This document shows, in pieces, positions 7,296 through 16,898 of a stretch of 59,110 nt of DNA (its first letter is position 1; each line of letters opens with the position of its first letter). Both the position numbers and the translations under genes were made by a program. The stretch is from NCBI GenBank assembly GCA_964630765.1, contig CAZVXE010000002.1, positions 1-59,110 of the forward strand, given 5' to 3'. The notes beneath the pieces were generated by a model. It was not told where the DNA came from. It made no database searches and saw only the letters and a list, made by a program, of their open reading frames with translations. Source of the stretch: Methanofastidiosum sp964630765 (lineage in GTDB: Archaea > Methanobacteriota_B > Thermococci > Methanofastidiosales > Methanofastidiosaceae).

Positions 7296-8318
7296 ATGAT
7301 AGTAATAATGAAGATGGGCGCAGAGGAAAGCCAAGTTCAAGAGACCATCAAAAGAATAAAAGATCTTGGTTTCAATACTCACCTATCGCAGGGAGAAAAT
7401 AGAACGGTAATTGGTGTAATCGGAGACGTATCTTCGATAGATGAAAGTGATGTTGAAAGATTAAGGGCGACACCTTACATAGAGGAAGTTGTACGAGTAT
7501 CAAAGCCTTACAAATTAGTTTCTAGAGCATTTAACAAAGAGAATACAGTTATTAAGGTAAATGGCACTGAAATAGGTGGGAAAAAGATTGTAGTAATGGC
7601 GGGACCATGCACAGTAGAAAGTGAGGATCAGATTATTAGTATAGCAAGAGAGGTAAAAAGTTCAGGGGCCACTATCTTAAGAGGAGGCGCATTCAAGCCA
7701 CGTACCGCACCAAAAGACTTTCAGGGTCTTGGGGAAAAAGGTCTAAAATTTTTATTAGAAGCAAAAGAAGAAACTGGTCTTCCAATATGCACTGAAGTTA
7801 TGGATACAAGAGATGTAAATCTTGTAGCCGAGTATGCAGATATCCTACAAGTTGGAACTAGAAATATGCAGAACTACGCTTTACTAAAAGAGCTTGGAAA
7901 ATGTGACAAACCTGTTCTTCTAAAGAGGGGCATGTGGGCCACATTGAAAGAATTTCTTTCAGCCGCAGAGTACATTCTTGCAGGCGGAAATGAGAAGGTC
8001 ATGCTATGTGAGAGGGGCATAAGGACATTTTCAGATTTCACAAGAAATACATTGGATCTAAGCATTGTGCCAGTATTGAAGGCTGAAAGCCATTTACCTG
8101 TAATTGTTGACCCAAGTCACGGTACAGGAAGAAGAGATATTGTAAAACCCATGGCGCTTGCTGCAATAGCATGCGGTGCAGATGGTGTCACTATTGAAGC
8201 ACACACCGATCCAGAGAAAGCAATAAGTGATGCAGACCAGACAATAAGTACCGCAGATCTTCATGCGTTAATGGGAGAAATAAAATATATATCTAGAATG
8301 TTTGGACGGGAAATATAG
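7296..8318 (+). CDS. aroF: DAHP synthase, tandem copy 2
   Basis: A second 340-residue DAHP synthase of the same length and domain order, starting immediately after the TAA of copy 1. The barrel motifs are nearly identical to copy 1. The N-terminal regulatory domain (first 70 residues) differs much more, although both open MIVIMK and share VSKPYKLVS. This suggests a duplication followed by divergence of effector control, for example one Phe-sensitive and one Tyr-sensitive enzyme. That split is inference. Confidence 0.94.
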   Translation: MIVIMKMGAEESQVQETIKRIKDLGFNTHLSQGENRTVIGVIGDVSSIDESDVERLRATPYIEEVVRVSKPYKLVSRAFNKENTVIKVNGTEIGGKKIVVMAGPCTVESEDQIISIAREVKSSGATILRGGAFKPRTAPKDFQGLGEKGLKFLLEAKEETGLPICTEVMDTRDVNLVAEYADILQVGTRNMQNYALLKELGKCDKPVLLKRGMWATLKEFLSAAEYILAGGNEKVMLCERGIRTFSDFTRNTLDLSIVPVLKAESHLPVIVDPSHGTGRRDIVKPMALAAIACGADGVTIEAHTDPEKAISDADQTISTADLHALMGEIKYISRMFGREI

Positions 8319-8319
8319 A

Positions 8320-9417
8320 ATGAACAACCCAGAAACTGAAATAATCAAGGTGGCTACTGGAAGAAATCAATACGAGATAGTTGTTGGTAGGGGTATCCTC
8401 CAAAAAGCGTTTGAAGAGATACTTGAAGAATATAAAGACTATAAAATTGCCATAATAACTGATTCAAACGTAGAAAAGATATGCGGAAATAAAATTCTTC
8501 AAATACTCGATAAGAAAGATCGAGTTTTTATTCTATCTTTCAAAGCAGGCGAAGAGTCAAAAAATAGGAAAACAAAGGAGGAGCTTGAAGATAGGCTATT
8601 TGAACTTGGATTTGGCAGAGATACTTTGATTATTGCTTTAGGTGGGGGGGTCACTGGGGACCTTGCAGGTTTTATAGCCGCAACATACATGAGGGGAGTT
8701 CCTTTCATACAGATACCAACGACACTTCTCTCTCAAGTTGATAGCAGCATAGGTGGGAAGGTAGGTATAGATCATCCATCAGGAAAAAATCTTATAGGGG
8801 CCTTTTACCCGCCAAATAAAGTCTATACCGATTTAGATTTTCTTAGTACACTGCCAAATGAAGAAATAGTAAATGGTATTGCCGAAATAGTAAAAGCTGC
8901 AGTTATAAAAGACGGGGAATTTTTTGCATATCTAGAATCCAATATTCACAGGGTAGTTAAACTTGAAAAAGAATTTATTGATAATGCAATTATTTCATCC
9001 CTTAAAATTAAGGCCAATATAGTGCAAACAGATGAGAAGGAATCCGGCCTTAGAAAGATTTTAAATTTTGGGCACACAATTGGCCACTCTATCGAGATAC
9101 TTTCAGATTTTGAAATACCTCATGGGAGGGCAGTTGGCATGGGAATGAAAGTTGAAACATTGATTTCTGAAAAAATTGGGATCCTAAAATCTGAAGAAAG
9201 AAACAGAATATTTCAACTTCTTAAAAAATCAAAACTTCTTGATATACCTTTCAAAGTACTGCCCGATGAAATAATAAAAAAAACTATTTTGGACAAAAAA
9301 ACTAGGAAAGGAGTAGTTGAATATTCTTTGGTAAGTGGGATAGGAAACGCTGTTTATGGTATCAAGGTAGAAGATAGTATTGTAAAGGAATCTTTAGCGG
9401 AGGCAGGGTTTACTTGA
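8320..9417 (+). CDS. aroB: 3-dehydroquinate synthase
   Basis: A 365-residue NAD- and metal-dependent enzyme turning DAHP into 3-dehydroquinate. Motifs include IALGGGVTGDLAGFIAATYMRG, PTTLLSQVDSSIGGKVGID, KNLIGAFYPP and the metal-binding NFGHTIGHSIE. I chose ATG at 8320, just after the previous stop at 8316-8318. An in-frame TTG at 8302 would add six residues inside the upstream gene. This is the classical bacterial AroB, unlike the archaeal AroB' alternative. Confidence 0.94.
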   Translation: MNNPETEIIKVATGRNQYEIVVGRGILQKAFEEILEEYKDYKIAIITDSNVEKICGNKILQILDKKDRVFILSFKAGEESKNRKTKEELEDRLFELGFGRDTLIIALGGGVTGDLAGFIAATYMRGVPFIQIPTTLLSQVDSSIGGKVGIDHPSGKNLIGAFYPPNKVYTDLDFLSTLPNEEIVNGIAEIVKAAVIKDGEFFAYLESNIHRVVKLEKEFIDNAIISSLKIKANIVQTDEKESGLRKILNFGHTIGHSIEILSDFEIPHGRAVGMGMKVETLISEKIGILKSEERNRIFQLLKKSKLLDIPFKVLPDEIIKKTILDKKTRKGVVEYSLVSGIGNAVYGIKVEDSIVKESLAEAGFT

Positions 9418-10919
9418 TCACTGCCTCAATTATGCCGTCATCACAAAAAGAGGCAACAACTCTTTTAGAAAAAGCATTGGCAAAAAGTGAGTTAGCAGAG
9501 ATAAGAATAGATTTAATCACTGATTTAAATCTTTTAGATATCAGCAATAGATTTGACAAAAAAAGAATCATAGTCACTAACAGAAAGAAAGATGAAGGTG
9601 GCTCATTTGAAGGAAGCGAATCTGAGAGGATTTCTCCACTAATCGATGCATTAAAGATTGGATTTGGATTTATCGATATCGAGTACTCTTCAATTGATTC
9701 TTTACAGAATCTGATTTTTAAAAAAAGAGAATTTAACTCAAAGACAAATATAATTATTTCTTACCACAACTTTGAGGAAACACCGGAAAACTTGAAAGAA
9801 ATATTCACACAAATTGAAAATCAAGGCCAGGATATTATTAAGATAGTTGCATATGCTAACGATATTTCAGATAACCTAATAATAAAAGATCTTTTATCTT
9901 CTAAATCAAGTCAAAGCAAAAAAGTTATTTCTTTTCTAATGGGCGAGAAAGGCGAGGTAAGCAGGATACTCTGTAGCTCTTGGGGAAGCTACACTTCTTA
10001 TGCGCCGTTAAAAGGGGTGGGCAAAACAGCCCCGGGACAGATCCCAATAGAGATTCTAAATGATGTATACCGAGCAAACTTAATTAATAGTAATTTTGAT
10101 ATTTATGGGCTCATTGGAAATCCTGTTAAGGAAAGCATAGGCTATTACGTTCATAACAAATTATTTTCTTATTATAATATAGATGCAGTTTATCTAAATT
10201 TTTTGGTAGACGATCTGGGTAAGTTTATGAGTTCATTTAAGGACCAATTCAAAGGTCTTTGTGTCACAATGCCTTTCAAGGAAAAGGTCGCACCCTACTT
10301 AGATAATATAGACCCGATGGCACAAAAAATAGGTGCGATTAATACAATAAAGAAAAACAACGGGGGGCTCTTTGGAACAAACACAGATTGGATCGGGTCA
10401 ATATACTCAATTGAAAAATTGACTCCAATAAAAAATAAAAGGGTATTAATCCTTGGTGCAGGGGGGGCCGGAAAAGCGATTGCATTTGGTATAGAAAATA
10501 GGCAGGGTGAAATAATAATTTCAAACAGAGATGAAAAGAAGGCACTAGAGCTTTCAAAAAATCTGAATGCTGAATCAGTCTTGTGGGAAGACAGAAATGA
10601 TGTTGAATTTGATATTTTAGTTAACGCCACAAAAATTGGAATGTCCCCTGAAGAAAATAATTGTCCAATGGAAGATTCATTTTTTACTAAAGACCTATCT
10701 GGAATTACAGTTTTTGATGCTGTTTACAGTCCGATTGATACGAGATTATTGATGAGATCAAGGGAACAAGGAGCAAAAATTGCAAATGGATTAAATATGT
10801 ATATTGGGCAGGCGATGGCTCAATTTGAACTCTGGACCGGGATAAAGCCATCTTCTGAAAAGATGGAGAAATTTTCTAGAGAAGCCTTAGAGATGAGGGG
10901 CGGGCGTAATGAAAATTAA
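9414..10919 (+). CDS. aroDE: Fused 3-dehydroquinate dehydratase (type I) / shikimate dehydrogenase
   Basis: A 501-residue bifunctional enzyme for two consecutive shikimate steps. Residues 1-220 are type I dehydratase, with catalytic His118 (SYHNFEE) and Schiff-base Lys143 (IIKIVAYAND). From about 228 the shikimate dehydrogenase begins (YGLIGNPVKES), with VTMPFKE, NTIK, TDW and the NADP loop GAGGAGKA. The TTG start overlaps the aroB stop (TTGA) and has GGAGG upstream. The same domain order occurs in plants and some bacteria. Confidence 0.93.
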   Translation: MITASIMPSSQKEATTLLEKALAKSELAEIRIDLITDLNLLDISNRFDKKRIIVTNRKKDEGGSFEGSESERISPLIDALKIGFGFIDIEYSSIDSLQNLIFKKREFNSKTNIIISYHNFEETPENLKEIFTQIENQGQDIIKIVAYANDISDNLIIKDLLSSKSSQSKKVISFLMGEKGEVSRILCSSWGSYTSYAPLKGVGKTAPGQIPIEILNDVYRANLINSNFDIYGLIGNPVKESIGYYVHNKLFSYYNIDAVYLNFLVDDLGKFMSSFKDQFKGLCVTMPFKEKVAPYLDNIDPMAQKIGAINTIKKNNGGLFGTNTDWIGSIYSIEKLTPIKNKRVLILGAGGAGKAIAFGIENRQGEIIISNRDEKKALELSKNLNAESVLWEDRNDVEFDILVNATKIGMSPEENNCPMEDSFFTKDLSGITVFDAVYSPIDTRLLMRSREQGAKIANGLNMYIGQAMAQFELWTGIKPSSEKMEKFSREALEMRGGRNEN

Positions 10920-12189
10920 AGAGATTAAATCCATAAATTTTGATATAGATGTCAAATTAAAGGCTCCACCTTCAAAAAGTTACACTCACAGAGCCCTCTT
11001 TGTGTCTGCTCTGGCGGAGGGAAGATCAAAGATTATCGATCCACTTATCTCAGACGATACTAACTACACTATAACTTGCCTAAAGCAACTTGGTATAGAC
11101 ATAACAGAAGAGCCACGTAATGGGGGGATTATTTTCAACATAGAAGGGAGTGGTGGTAATCTAAAAGAACCCGCTACGCCCCTTTACATTGGGAATTCTG
11201 GGACGACCCTTAGATTTCTTATGGCAATAGCATCGCTTGTAAATGGAGTTGTTACAATTGATGGTGATGAGGAAGTAAAAAAGAGGCCCGTGAAAGGTCT
11301 TGAAGATTCTCTTATGAAACTCGGTATTGCTATTGATTCAAACAAAGGATGTCCACCAGTTAGAATCTCTTCAAATGGAACTATTGGTGGGGAAACATTA
11401 CTTGAGCCGAGAGAGAGTAGTCAGTACCTAAGCGCTTTGCTCATGGCATCACCATACGCACACCCTTCTATGAAGATCAAAGTGGCTGGACAAGTTCCAT
11501 CAAGCCCTTATGTAGAAATGACCCTAGATGTCATGGAAAAGTTTGGGGTTCGAGTTCAAAGAAAAGATTTTTCAGAATTTTATATTTCTCCCTCGAAATA
11601 TCTAGGCCGGGAGTATATAGTTGAAGGAGATTTTTCAAATAGCTCTTACTTTATGGCTGTTGCAGCTATCGGTGGTGGCAAGGTAACTATTGAAAATCTA
11701 AATAGGAATTCCAAGCAGGCCGATAAGGTATTTGTTGACATACTTGAGAAGATGGGTTGCGAGGTCTCGTGGTCCAATAATTCATTGACATTAAAGGGTG
11801 GAGAACTTAGGGGAATAGAAATTGATATGAAAAAATCTCCAGATATTGTTCCAACTTTAGCTATTGTTTCAGCTTTTGCAAAAGGACCAACAAAAATATA
11901 TAACATCGAAACATTGAGATTTAAAGAAACAGATAGATTGAGTGGAGTTGCTACAGAGCTTCAAAAGATTGGATGCAAAGTTGAAGAAGGGAGTGATTAC
12001 ATGATAATAATCCCTAATAAGTTAAATGGGGCTGAAATTGAAACATATAAGGATCATCGTATGGCAATGTCATTTGCAGTCGCTGGTCTTTTTATCGAAG
12101 GAATAAAAATTCTTGATCCAGATTGCGTCTCAAAATCATACCCAAACTTCTGGAAAGATTTTTCAAAGATATGTGGGGGCATTAATTGA
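10909..12189 (+). CDS. aroA: 3-phosphoshikimate 1-carboxyvinyltransferase (EPSP synthase)
   Basis: 426 residues, normal length. Transfers the enolpyruvyl group from PEP to shikimate-3-phosphate. Motifs include PPSKSYTHRALF at the N-terminus, YIGNSGTTLRFLMA near 92, LEPRESSQYLSALLMAS, and LRFKETDRL followed by KDHRMAMSFAVAG near the C-terminus. It overlaps the aroDE gene by 11 bases and the shikimate kinase gene by four, giving tight coupling. Confidence 0.95.
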   Translation: MKIKEIKSINFDIDVKLKAPPSKSYTHRALFVSALAEGRSKIIDPLISDDTNYTITCLKQLGIDITEEPRNGGIIFNIEGSGGNLKEPATPLYIGNSGTTLRFLMAIASLVNGVVTIDGDEEVKKRPVKGLEDSLMKLGIAIDSNKGCPPVRISSNGTIGGETLLEPRESSQYLSALLMASPYAHPSMKIKVAGQVPSSPYVEMTLDVMEKFGVRVQRKDFSEFYISPSKYLGREYIVEGDFSNSSYFMAVAAIGGGKVTIENLNRNSKQADKVFVDILEKMGCEVSWSNNSLTLKGGELRGIEIDMKKSPDIVPTLAIVSAFAKGPTKIYNIETLRFKETDRLSGVATELQKIGCKVEEGSDYMIIIPNKLNGAEIETYKDHRMAMSFAVAGLFIEGIKILDPDCVSKSYPNFWKDFSKICGGIN

Positions 12190-12698
12190 ACATCCTTCTC
12201 TTTGGATTACGGTGTGTCGGTAAGACTACCGTTGGCCTTAGATTGTCTGATATAACAGATAGGATTTTTTTTGATACTGATTCTATAATCGAAAAAAGAG
12301 AGTCAAAAAATATCTCAGAAATCATTAGTGAAAAGGGCTGGGATTATTTTAGAACAAGAGAGAAAGAAGTCATTAGGGATGTATCAAAAGAGAATAATGC
12401 CGTTATCTCCTTGGGGGGTGGAGCGCTTATGGATAAAGAAAATGTCGATTCGCTTAAGGATTCTCTCTTTATTCTATTAAAGGCAGATATTCAAACAATG
12501 AGAAGCAGGATGGAGAGAGATGCACCAAGACCTTCACTTACAAATGAGAATGCTCAAAATGAGATTGGTACAATAATGGCAGAAAGGGCGCCTGTTTATG
12601 AAGAAATAGCAGATATAATTATAGATACAGACGGTTTAAGTGTGTATGAAGTCTGTGATAAAATCTTATTGGAGCTTGAGAAAAGGAGATTGATGTGA
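12186..12698 (+). CDS. aroK: Shikimate kinase, P-loop (bacterial AroK/AroL) type
   Basis: A 170-residue kinase phosphorylating shikimate. It shows a Walker A loop GLRCVGKTT near residue 7, DTDSIIE with the substrate-binding Asp, DYFRTREKEV, and SLGGGALMD. This is the bacterial nucleoside-monophosphate-kinase-like enzyme rather than the GHMP-type kinase most archaea use, so the gene was probably acquired with the operon. The TTG start overlaps the aroA stop. Confidence 0.92.
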   Translation: MNILLFGLRCVGKTTVGLRLSDITDRIFFDTDSIIEKRESKNISEIISEKGWDYFRTREKEVIRDVSKENNAVISLGGGALMDKENVDSLKDSLFILLKADIQTMRSRMERDAPRPSLTNENAQNEIGTIMAERAPVYEEIADIIIDTDGLSVYEVCDKILLELEKRRLM

Positions 12699-13780
12699 TG
12701 GGTGGAAATACTTACGGGAGATTTTTTAGGATTACAACCTGGGGCGAGTCGCACGGCAAGGCGTTGGGGGTCGTTATAGACGGATGCCCACCTGGAATTA
12801 TTATTAGCGAAGAGGAAATTAATAAAGAGCTGAATTTAAGAAAGCCGAAAAGTGATGAACTTTCTACATCAAGAAAGGAAGATGACAGGTGCGAGATCTT
12901 ATCTGGAGTGTTCGAAGGAAAGACAATTGGAACTCCTATTTCAATAATTGTAAACAATAAAGATGTTGACTCTTCTTCATATGAAAAAATAAAAGGAGTA
13001 TTTAGGCCAGGCCATGCTGATTATACCTACTTCAAGAAGTATGGTTTGTATGACCATAGAGGCGGTGGAAGGGCCTCCGGGAGGGAGACAGTTGCAAGAG
13101 TTGCAGCAGGGGCCGTTGCAAGAAAAGTTTTGGAAAAAGAGATTAAAGGATTTGAACTTTTTTCATTTACAAAGAATATCGGCGGTATACTTACAACTGA
13201 CATTGATCACAACTCTCTGAAGAGAGAGGAGATAATCAAAGATAGGCTATGGTGTCCAGATAAAAAAATCTCTGAACAAATGGCCCAGCAAATCGTCAAG
13301 GCAAAATCTCAAGGTGAGTCTGTTGGAGGAATTGTCGAGTTAGTTATTAAAAACGTTCCTATGGGATTGGGAGAGCCCGTATTTGATAAACTTGAAGCAG
13401 ATTTAGGAAAAGGACTCTTGTCTATTGGTGCAGTCAAAGGAGTAGAATTTGGCGGAGGATTTAATCTTTCCAATTTGTTCGGCTCTGAAAGTAATGACCA
13501 GATGAATAAAACGGGTTTTGTGACAAATAGGGCCGGAGGAATTGTTGGTGGAATATCTAACGGGGAAAATATTGTTATCCGAGTCGCAGTAAAGCCAATA
13601 CCTTCAATTTCCAAAGAACAAAAAACAATTGATATCAAAGGAAATGAAAGGGTAATTAAAATCGAAGGAAGGCATGATCCATGCGCCATTCCAAGAATCA
13701 ACCCAGTATGCGAAGCAATGGTCACCATTACAATTTTAGACCATCTACTTATGCAGAAGTCGATAGGAGGAATCAAGTGA
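12698..13780 (+). CDS. aroC: Chorismate synthase
   Basis: About 360 residues, using reduced FMN to make chorismate from EPSP. Family motifs are present: GNTYGRFFRITTWGESHG, GCPPG, RPGHADYTY, HRGGGRASGRETVARVAAGA, GGISNGENI and RHDPCAIPR. I give the ATG at 12698. A GTG at 12695 adds one residue; both lie behind AGGAG. It overlaps the shikimate kinase stop and the tyrA start. A long antisense ORF inside it is a shadow. Confidence 0.95.
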   Translation: MGGNTYGRFFRITTWGESHGKALGVVIDGCPPGIIISEEEINKELNLRKPKSDELSTSRKEDDRCEILSGVFEGKTIGTPISIIVNNKDVDSSSYEKIKGVFRPGHADYTYFKKYGLYDHRGGGRASGRETVARVAAGAVARKVLEKEIKGFELFSFTKNIGGILTTDIDHNSLKREEIIKDRLWCPDKKISEQMAQQIVKAKSQGESVGGIVELVIKNVPMGLGEPVFDKLEADLGKGLLSIGAVKGVEFGGGFNLSNLFGSESNDQMNKTGFVTNRAGGIVGGISNGENIVIRVAVKPIPSISKEQKTIDIKGNERVIKIEGRHDPCAIPRINPVCEAMVTITILDHLLMQKSIGGIK

Positions 13781-14607
13781 CGGTAGTTGGAATTATAGGT
13801 GGAACAGGAAAACTTGGAGGGTTATTCAAGAAGCTCTTTGAGGGGGAAGGATTTGAAGTTCTTGTTTCTTCAAGATCCACATCTCTTTCTAAAGAAGAGC
13901 TTATCCGGAAAAGTGACGTTGTAATTGTATCAGTTCCTATTGAATCCACCATAGCCGTAATAAGAGAAATAGTTCCTTTTATAGGCGAAGGAAAACTTCT
14001 CATGGATCTTACTTCGCTTAAGGTGGGCCCGATAGATGAAATGTTAAAGTCAAAAGCAGACGTTTTAGGAACTCACCCTCTATTTGCGCCCTCTATCGGG
14101 GATATATCTGGGCAAACTATTATACTGTGCCCTCAAAGAATATCCAATAAAGAACTCTATCAAAAGATTAACTCTACATTTGAAAAAAGAGGGGCAAATA
14201 TTGTAGAGATGTCACCAGAAACGCACGATAAAATGATGGCGGTGATCCAGGGTTTAACTCACTTTTCTGCTATTGTTCTGTGCCATTCTCTAAAAGATTT
14301 GGATTTTGATATAAAAAAAAGTCTTGAATGTACAAGCCCTGTGTATAGATTGACACTGGACATGGCAGGTAGAATCCTAAATCAAAAGCCTGAACTGTAT
14401 GCAGACATCTCTCTTTTAAATCCAAAAACACCTGAAATACTGTCACAATACATCCAATCGGCTGAGACATTATTTAAGAAAATTGAAACAAAAGACCGAG
14501 ATGGATTCATTAAATTCTTTGAAGAAGCCTCTGAATATCTAGGAGAGTTCACAGAAAAAGCTGAAAAGGAGAGCAATATATTGATTAAAAGGATGGTAAG
14601 CGAATGA
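13777..14607 (+). CDS. tyrA: Prephenate dehydrogenase
   Basis: About 276 residues, oxidising prephenate to 4-hydroxyphenylpyruvate for Tyr. It opens VTVVGIIGGTGKLGGLF, a Rossmann dinucleotide loop, followed by SSRSTS, VIVSVPIEST and GTHPLFAPS; QGLTHFSA marks the helical domain. The GTG at 13777 fits AGGAGG seven bases upstream and overlaps the aroC stop. A longer upstream reading would lie within aroC. There is no fused chorismate mutase or ACT domain; the mutase is the separate first gene. Confidence 0.9.
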   Translation: MTVVGIIGGTGKLGGLFKKLFEGEGFEVLVSSRSTSLSKEELIRKSDVVIVSVPIESTIAVIREIVPFIGEGKLLMDLTSLKVGPIDEMLKSKADVLGTHPLFAPSIGDISGQTIILCPQRISNKELYQKINSTFEKRGANIVEMSPETHDKMMAVIQGLTHFSAIVLCHSLKDLDFDIKKSLECTSPVYRLTLDMAGRILNQKPELYADISLLNPKTPEILSQYIQSAETLFKKIETKDRDGFIKFFEEASEYLGEFTEKAEKESNILIKRMVSE

Positions 14608-15410
14608 AGGTATCAACATTAGGGCCAAAAGGCACTTTTAGCCATGAAACGTCTTTGTTACTTGGCGCAGATGAGATATTATTCAAACGAAGCATATGGG
14701 AAGTATTCAACGCAGTTGAGAAAAGCGAAAGTGAAGGTGGCGTTGTTCCTGTAGAAAATTCCCTTGTAGGGGGAGTATCACAAACTCTTGACAGCCTCAT
14801 TGAATTCAATCTAAAGATCAATAAAGAATACCTTCTACCTATCCACCATAATCTTGCCTGTTGGGGAGAATTAGAAGATATAGAGGTATTGTATACCCAT
14901 AATCTTACTCTATCTCAGTGTGAAAAGTTTGTCAGAAACTATCTGCCAAAAGTTGAGGTTCATGAAACGTCTTCAAATGCAATCTCGGCAGTTGAACTTT
15001 CAAATAGAAAAGATAACAGATATGCAGCGCTTGTGTCTGAATTTGCCGCTGATTTATACAAGTTAAGATTATTAAAAAAAGATGTTCAGGATGAAAAACT
15101 CAACTTCACAAGATTCTTTGTTGTCGGAAATCAAAGTGCATTGCCAACTGGTAAGGACAGGACGAGCATAGTAGTATCTCCAAGTGTTAATAGACCTGGT
15201 GTTTTGTATTCTGTTATAAAACCGTTCTATGATGCAGGGATTGACTTAACTAAAATTGAATCAAGACCTTCCAAGAAGAGAATGGGGGAATACATTTTTT
15301 TCATTGATTTCAAAGGCCATACAAAAGATAAGAAGATAAGCTTGACATTAAAGGAGTTATCCTCAATATTCTCTGTAAAAGTTCTAGGATCGTATCCAAG
15401 GGCATATTAA
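14604..15410 (+). CDS. pheA: Prephenate dehydratase with ACT domain
   Basis: 268 residues, converting prephenate to phenylpyruvate for Phe. The catalytic domain has STLGPKGTFSHE at the start, GVVPVENSLVGGVSQTLD near 45 and LNFTRFFVVG near 170. The C-terminal ACT domain (from about 187) contains GVLYSVIKPFYDAGIDLTKIESRP, the usual Phe-binding ESRP region. Feedback inhibition by Phe is therefore expected. Last gene of the operon; ATGA overlap with tyrA. T-rich sequence follows the stop. Confidence 0.95.
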   Translation: MKVSTLGPKGTFSHETSLLLGADEILFKRSIWEVFNAVEKSESEGGVVPVENSLVGGVSQTLDSLIEFNLKINKEYLLPIHHNLACWGELEDIEVLYTHNLTLSQCEKFVRNYLPKVEVHETSSNAISAVELSNRKDNRYAALVSEFAADLYKLRLLKKDVQDEKLNFTRFFVVGNQSALPTGKDRTSIVVSPSVNRPGVLYSVIKPFYDAGIDLTKIESRPSKKRMGEYIFFIDFKGHTKDKKISLTLKELSSIFSVKVLGSYPRAY

Positions 15411-15429
15411 ATTTTATTTTTGATTTTTA
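15411..15429 (+). terminator. T-rich archaeal terminator after pheA
   Basis: Runs of T (ATTTTATTTTTGATTTTTAT) start on the base after the pheA stop. This is the usual archaeal factor-independent terminator pattern and closes the aro operon before the PIG-L gene at 15477. Confidence 0.5.
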
Positions 15430-15476
15430 TGAAATTCGCAATCCTAAACTGAAAAGTTATTAAGTGGTATTTTAGT

Positions 15477-16898
15477 GTGAATTACAAACAAATTGGGGGA
15501 ATGAAATTGGAAAGAAATAAAAAATATGGTATTATCCTAATAGTGCTTTTATTATTTGTTTTATACTTTTACTGGCCAAATATAGATCCTTTTGTGCCAG
15601 ATAATCCCAACGTTCCAAACGTTATTTTGTCTAATAATGATCGTATACTTATAATGGCCCCTCATCCAGACGATGAATCTGTTGCTACGGGGGGTTTGAT
15701 ACAGGAAGCCATAGATAGCGGTATTCCTGTTCATGTTGTATTTTTCACATATGGGGATTTCAATGTATGGTCATATACAGTTTTTGAAAAAATACCAATG
15801 CTTACCCCGGGCCAGGCATTAAATCTTGGAGAAATAAGGCATGGTGAGGCGCTAAACGCTATTAAAAAACTAGGGCTTTCTGAAGAGGATGTCACATTTT
15901 TGGGATATCCTGACTATGGGACTTCTGAGATACTTTACTATCATTGGGGTTCTAGCCCTCCATATGCTGGGATTCTTACAAGAAAGACTTCAGTGCCTTA
16001 TTCGACAGCACTTAGTCCAGGCTCTTCCTATAAAGGTGAATCTGTAATGTCTGACATTGAAACTGTTATCACAGAGTTCAATCCTACAAAGATATTTGTT
16101 TCTCATCCAGACGATCACCATCCTGACCACAGAGCATTGTTTGTATTCACTACTGTATCTCTTTGGGACATGGGGAAAGATATCGAAGTATACCCCTACC
16201 TAGTTCACTATCGTCAATGGCCATCCCCGTTGGGCTACTACCCTCAATACTTTTTAGACCCGCCTTCATATGATGATGGAATCATTTGGAAGGAATTGCC
16301 AATGAACTCTAGAAATGCTCAGACAAAATATTCTGCATTAAAAAGTCACGTAACCCAATATGAATCCAATAAAAAATATCTTAATTCCTTTATCCGAACA
16401 AATGAGGTATATGGGAACTTTGAGGATATTTATCTAAGCACTAAACCGATTGATATATCCTTAGATAAAAATGCCTTAGAGGAATCTGCACCTTCAGAGT
16501 TTAATGAAAGTCAGGAAGATGCATTCATCAGAATCGAAGCTCAATCAGTCCACATTGAAAATGACAAGCTTGTATTCTATTATATGCTGTCAGAGCCTTT
16601 TGGGGAACGGATAGATCTTGATCTATATGTGTTTGGATATAGGGATGATAAGGAATTCTCAGAGATGCCAAAGATTAATGTTGAAGTCAATCTAAAGGGA
16701 TATTCAATTTATGACCAAAAAAAGTCTATTTCGAATATTGGAATAGAAGTTAAAAAGACACCAACAGAGATTACTGTAAAAGTTCCAATCAAAGACCTAG
16801 GAGACCCGGATAAGGTAATATTTAGTGCAACAACTTCAACAGGACTCCTTTCACTCGATTCTATGCCATGGAGAATTGTAATTCTGAATAAGGAATGA
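15477..16898 (+). CDS. PIG-L/LmbE family de-N-acetylase, membrane-anchored
   Basis: A 473-residue zinc deacetylase. An N-terminal TM anchor (YGIILIVLLLFVLYFYWP, about residues 18-35) places the enzyme outside the cell. The zinc signature APHPDDE is near residue 60 and the second site HPDDHHPDH near 212. From about 355 a C-terminal beta-rich region could bind a glycan or partner. PIG-L enzymes remove acetyl from N-acetylglucosamine or related compounds; the substrate is not known. A GTG start is used; an ATG at 15501 is an alternative. It overlaps the next gene, a membrane acyltransferase. Confidence 0.85.
   Translation: MNYKQIGGMKLERNKKYGIILIVLLLFVLYFYWPNIDPFVPDNPNVPNVILSNNDRILIMAPHPDDESVATGGLIQEAIDSGIPVHVVFFTYGDFNVWSYTVFEKIPMLTPGQALNLGEIRHGEALNAIKKLGLSEEDVTFLGYPDYGTSEILYYHWGSSPPYAGILTRKTSVPYSTALSPGSSYKGESVMSDIETVITEFNPTKIFVSHPDDHHPDHRALFVFTTVSLWDMGKDIEVYPYLVHYRQWPSPLGYYPQYFLDPPSYDDGIIWKELPMNSRNAQTKYSALKSHVTQYESNKKYLNSFIRTNEVYGNFEDIYLSTKPIDISLDKNALEESAPSEFNESQEDAFIRIEAQSVHIENDKLVFYYMLSEPFGERIDLDLYVFGYRDDKEFSEMPKINVEVNLKGYSIYDQKKSISNIGIEVKKTPTEITVKVPIKDLGDPDKVIFSATTSTGLLSLDSMPWRIVILNKE

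Noticed and set aside
13309..13776. 155-codon reverse ORF inside aroC
   Set aside because: It lies entirely within the strongly supported chorismate synthase gene, has low-complexity composition and no ribosome-binding site; a shadow frame.
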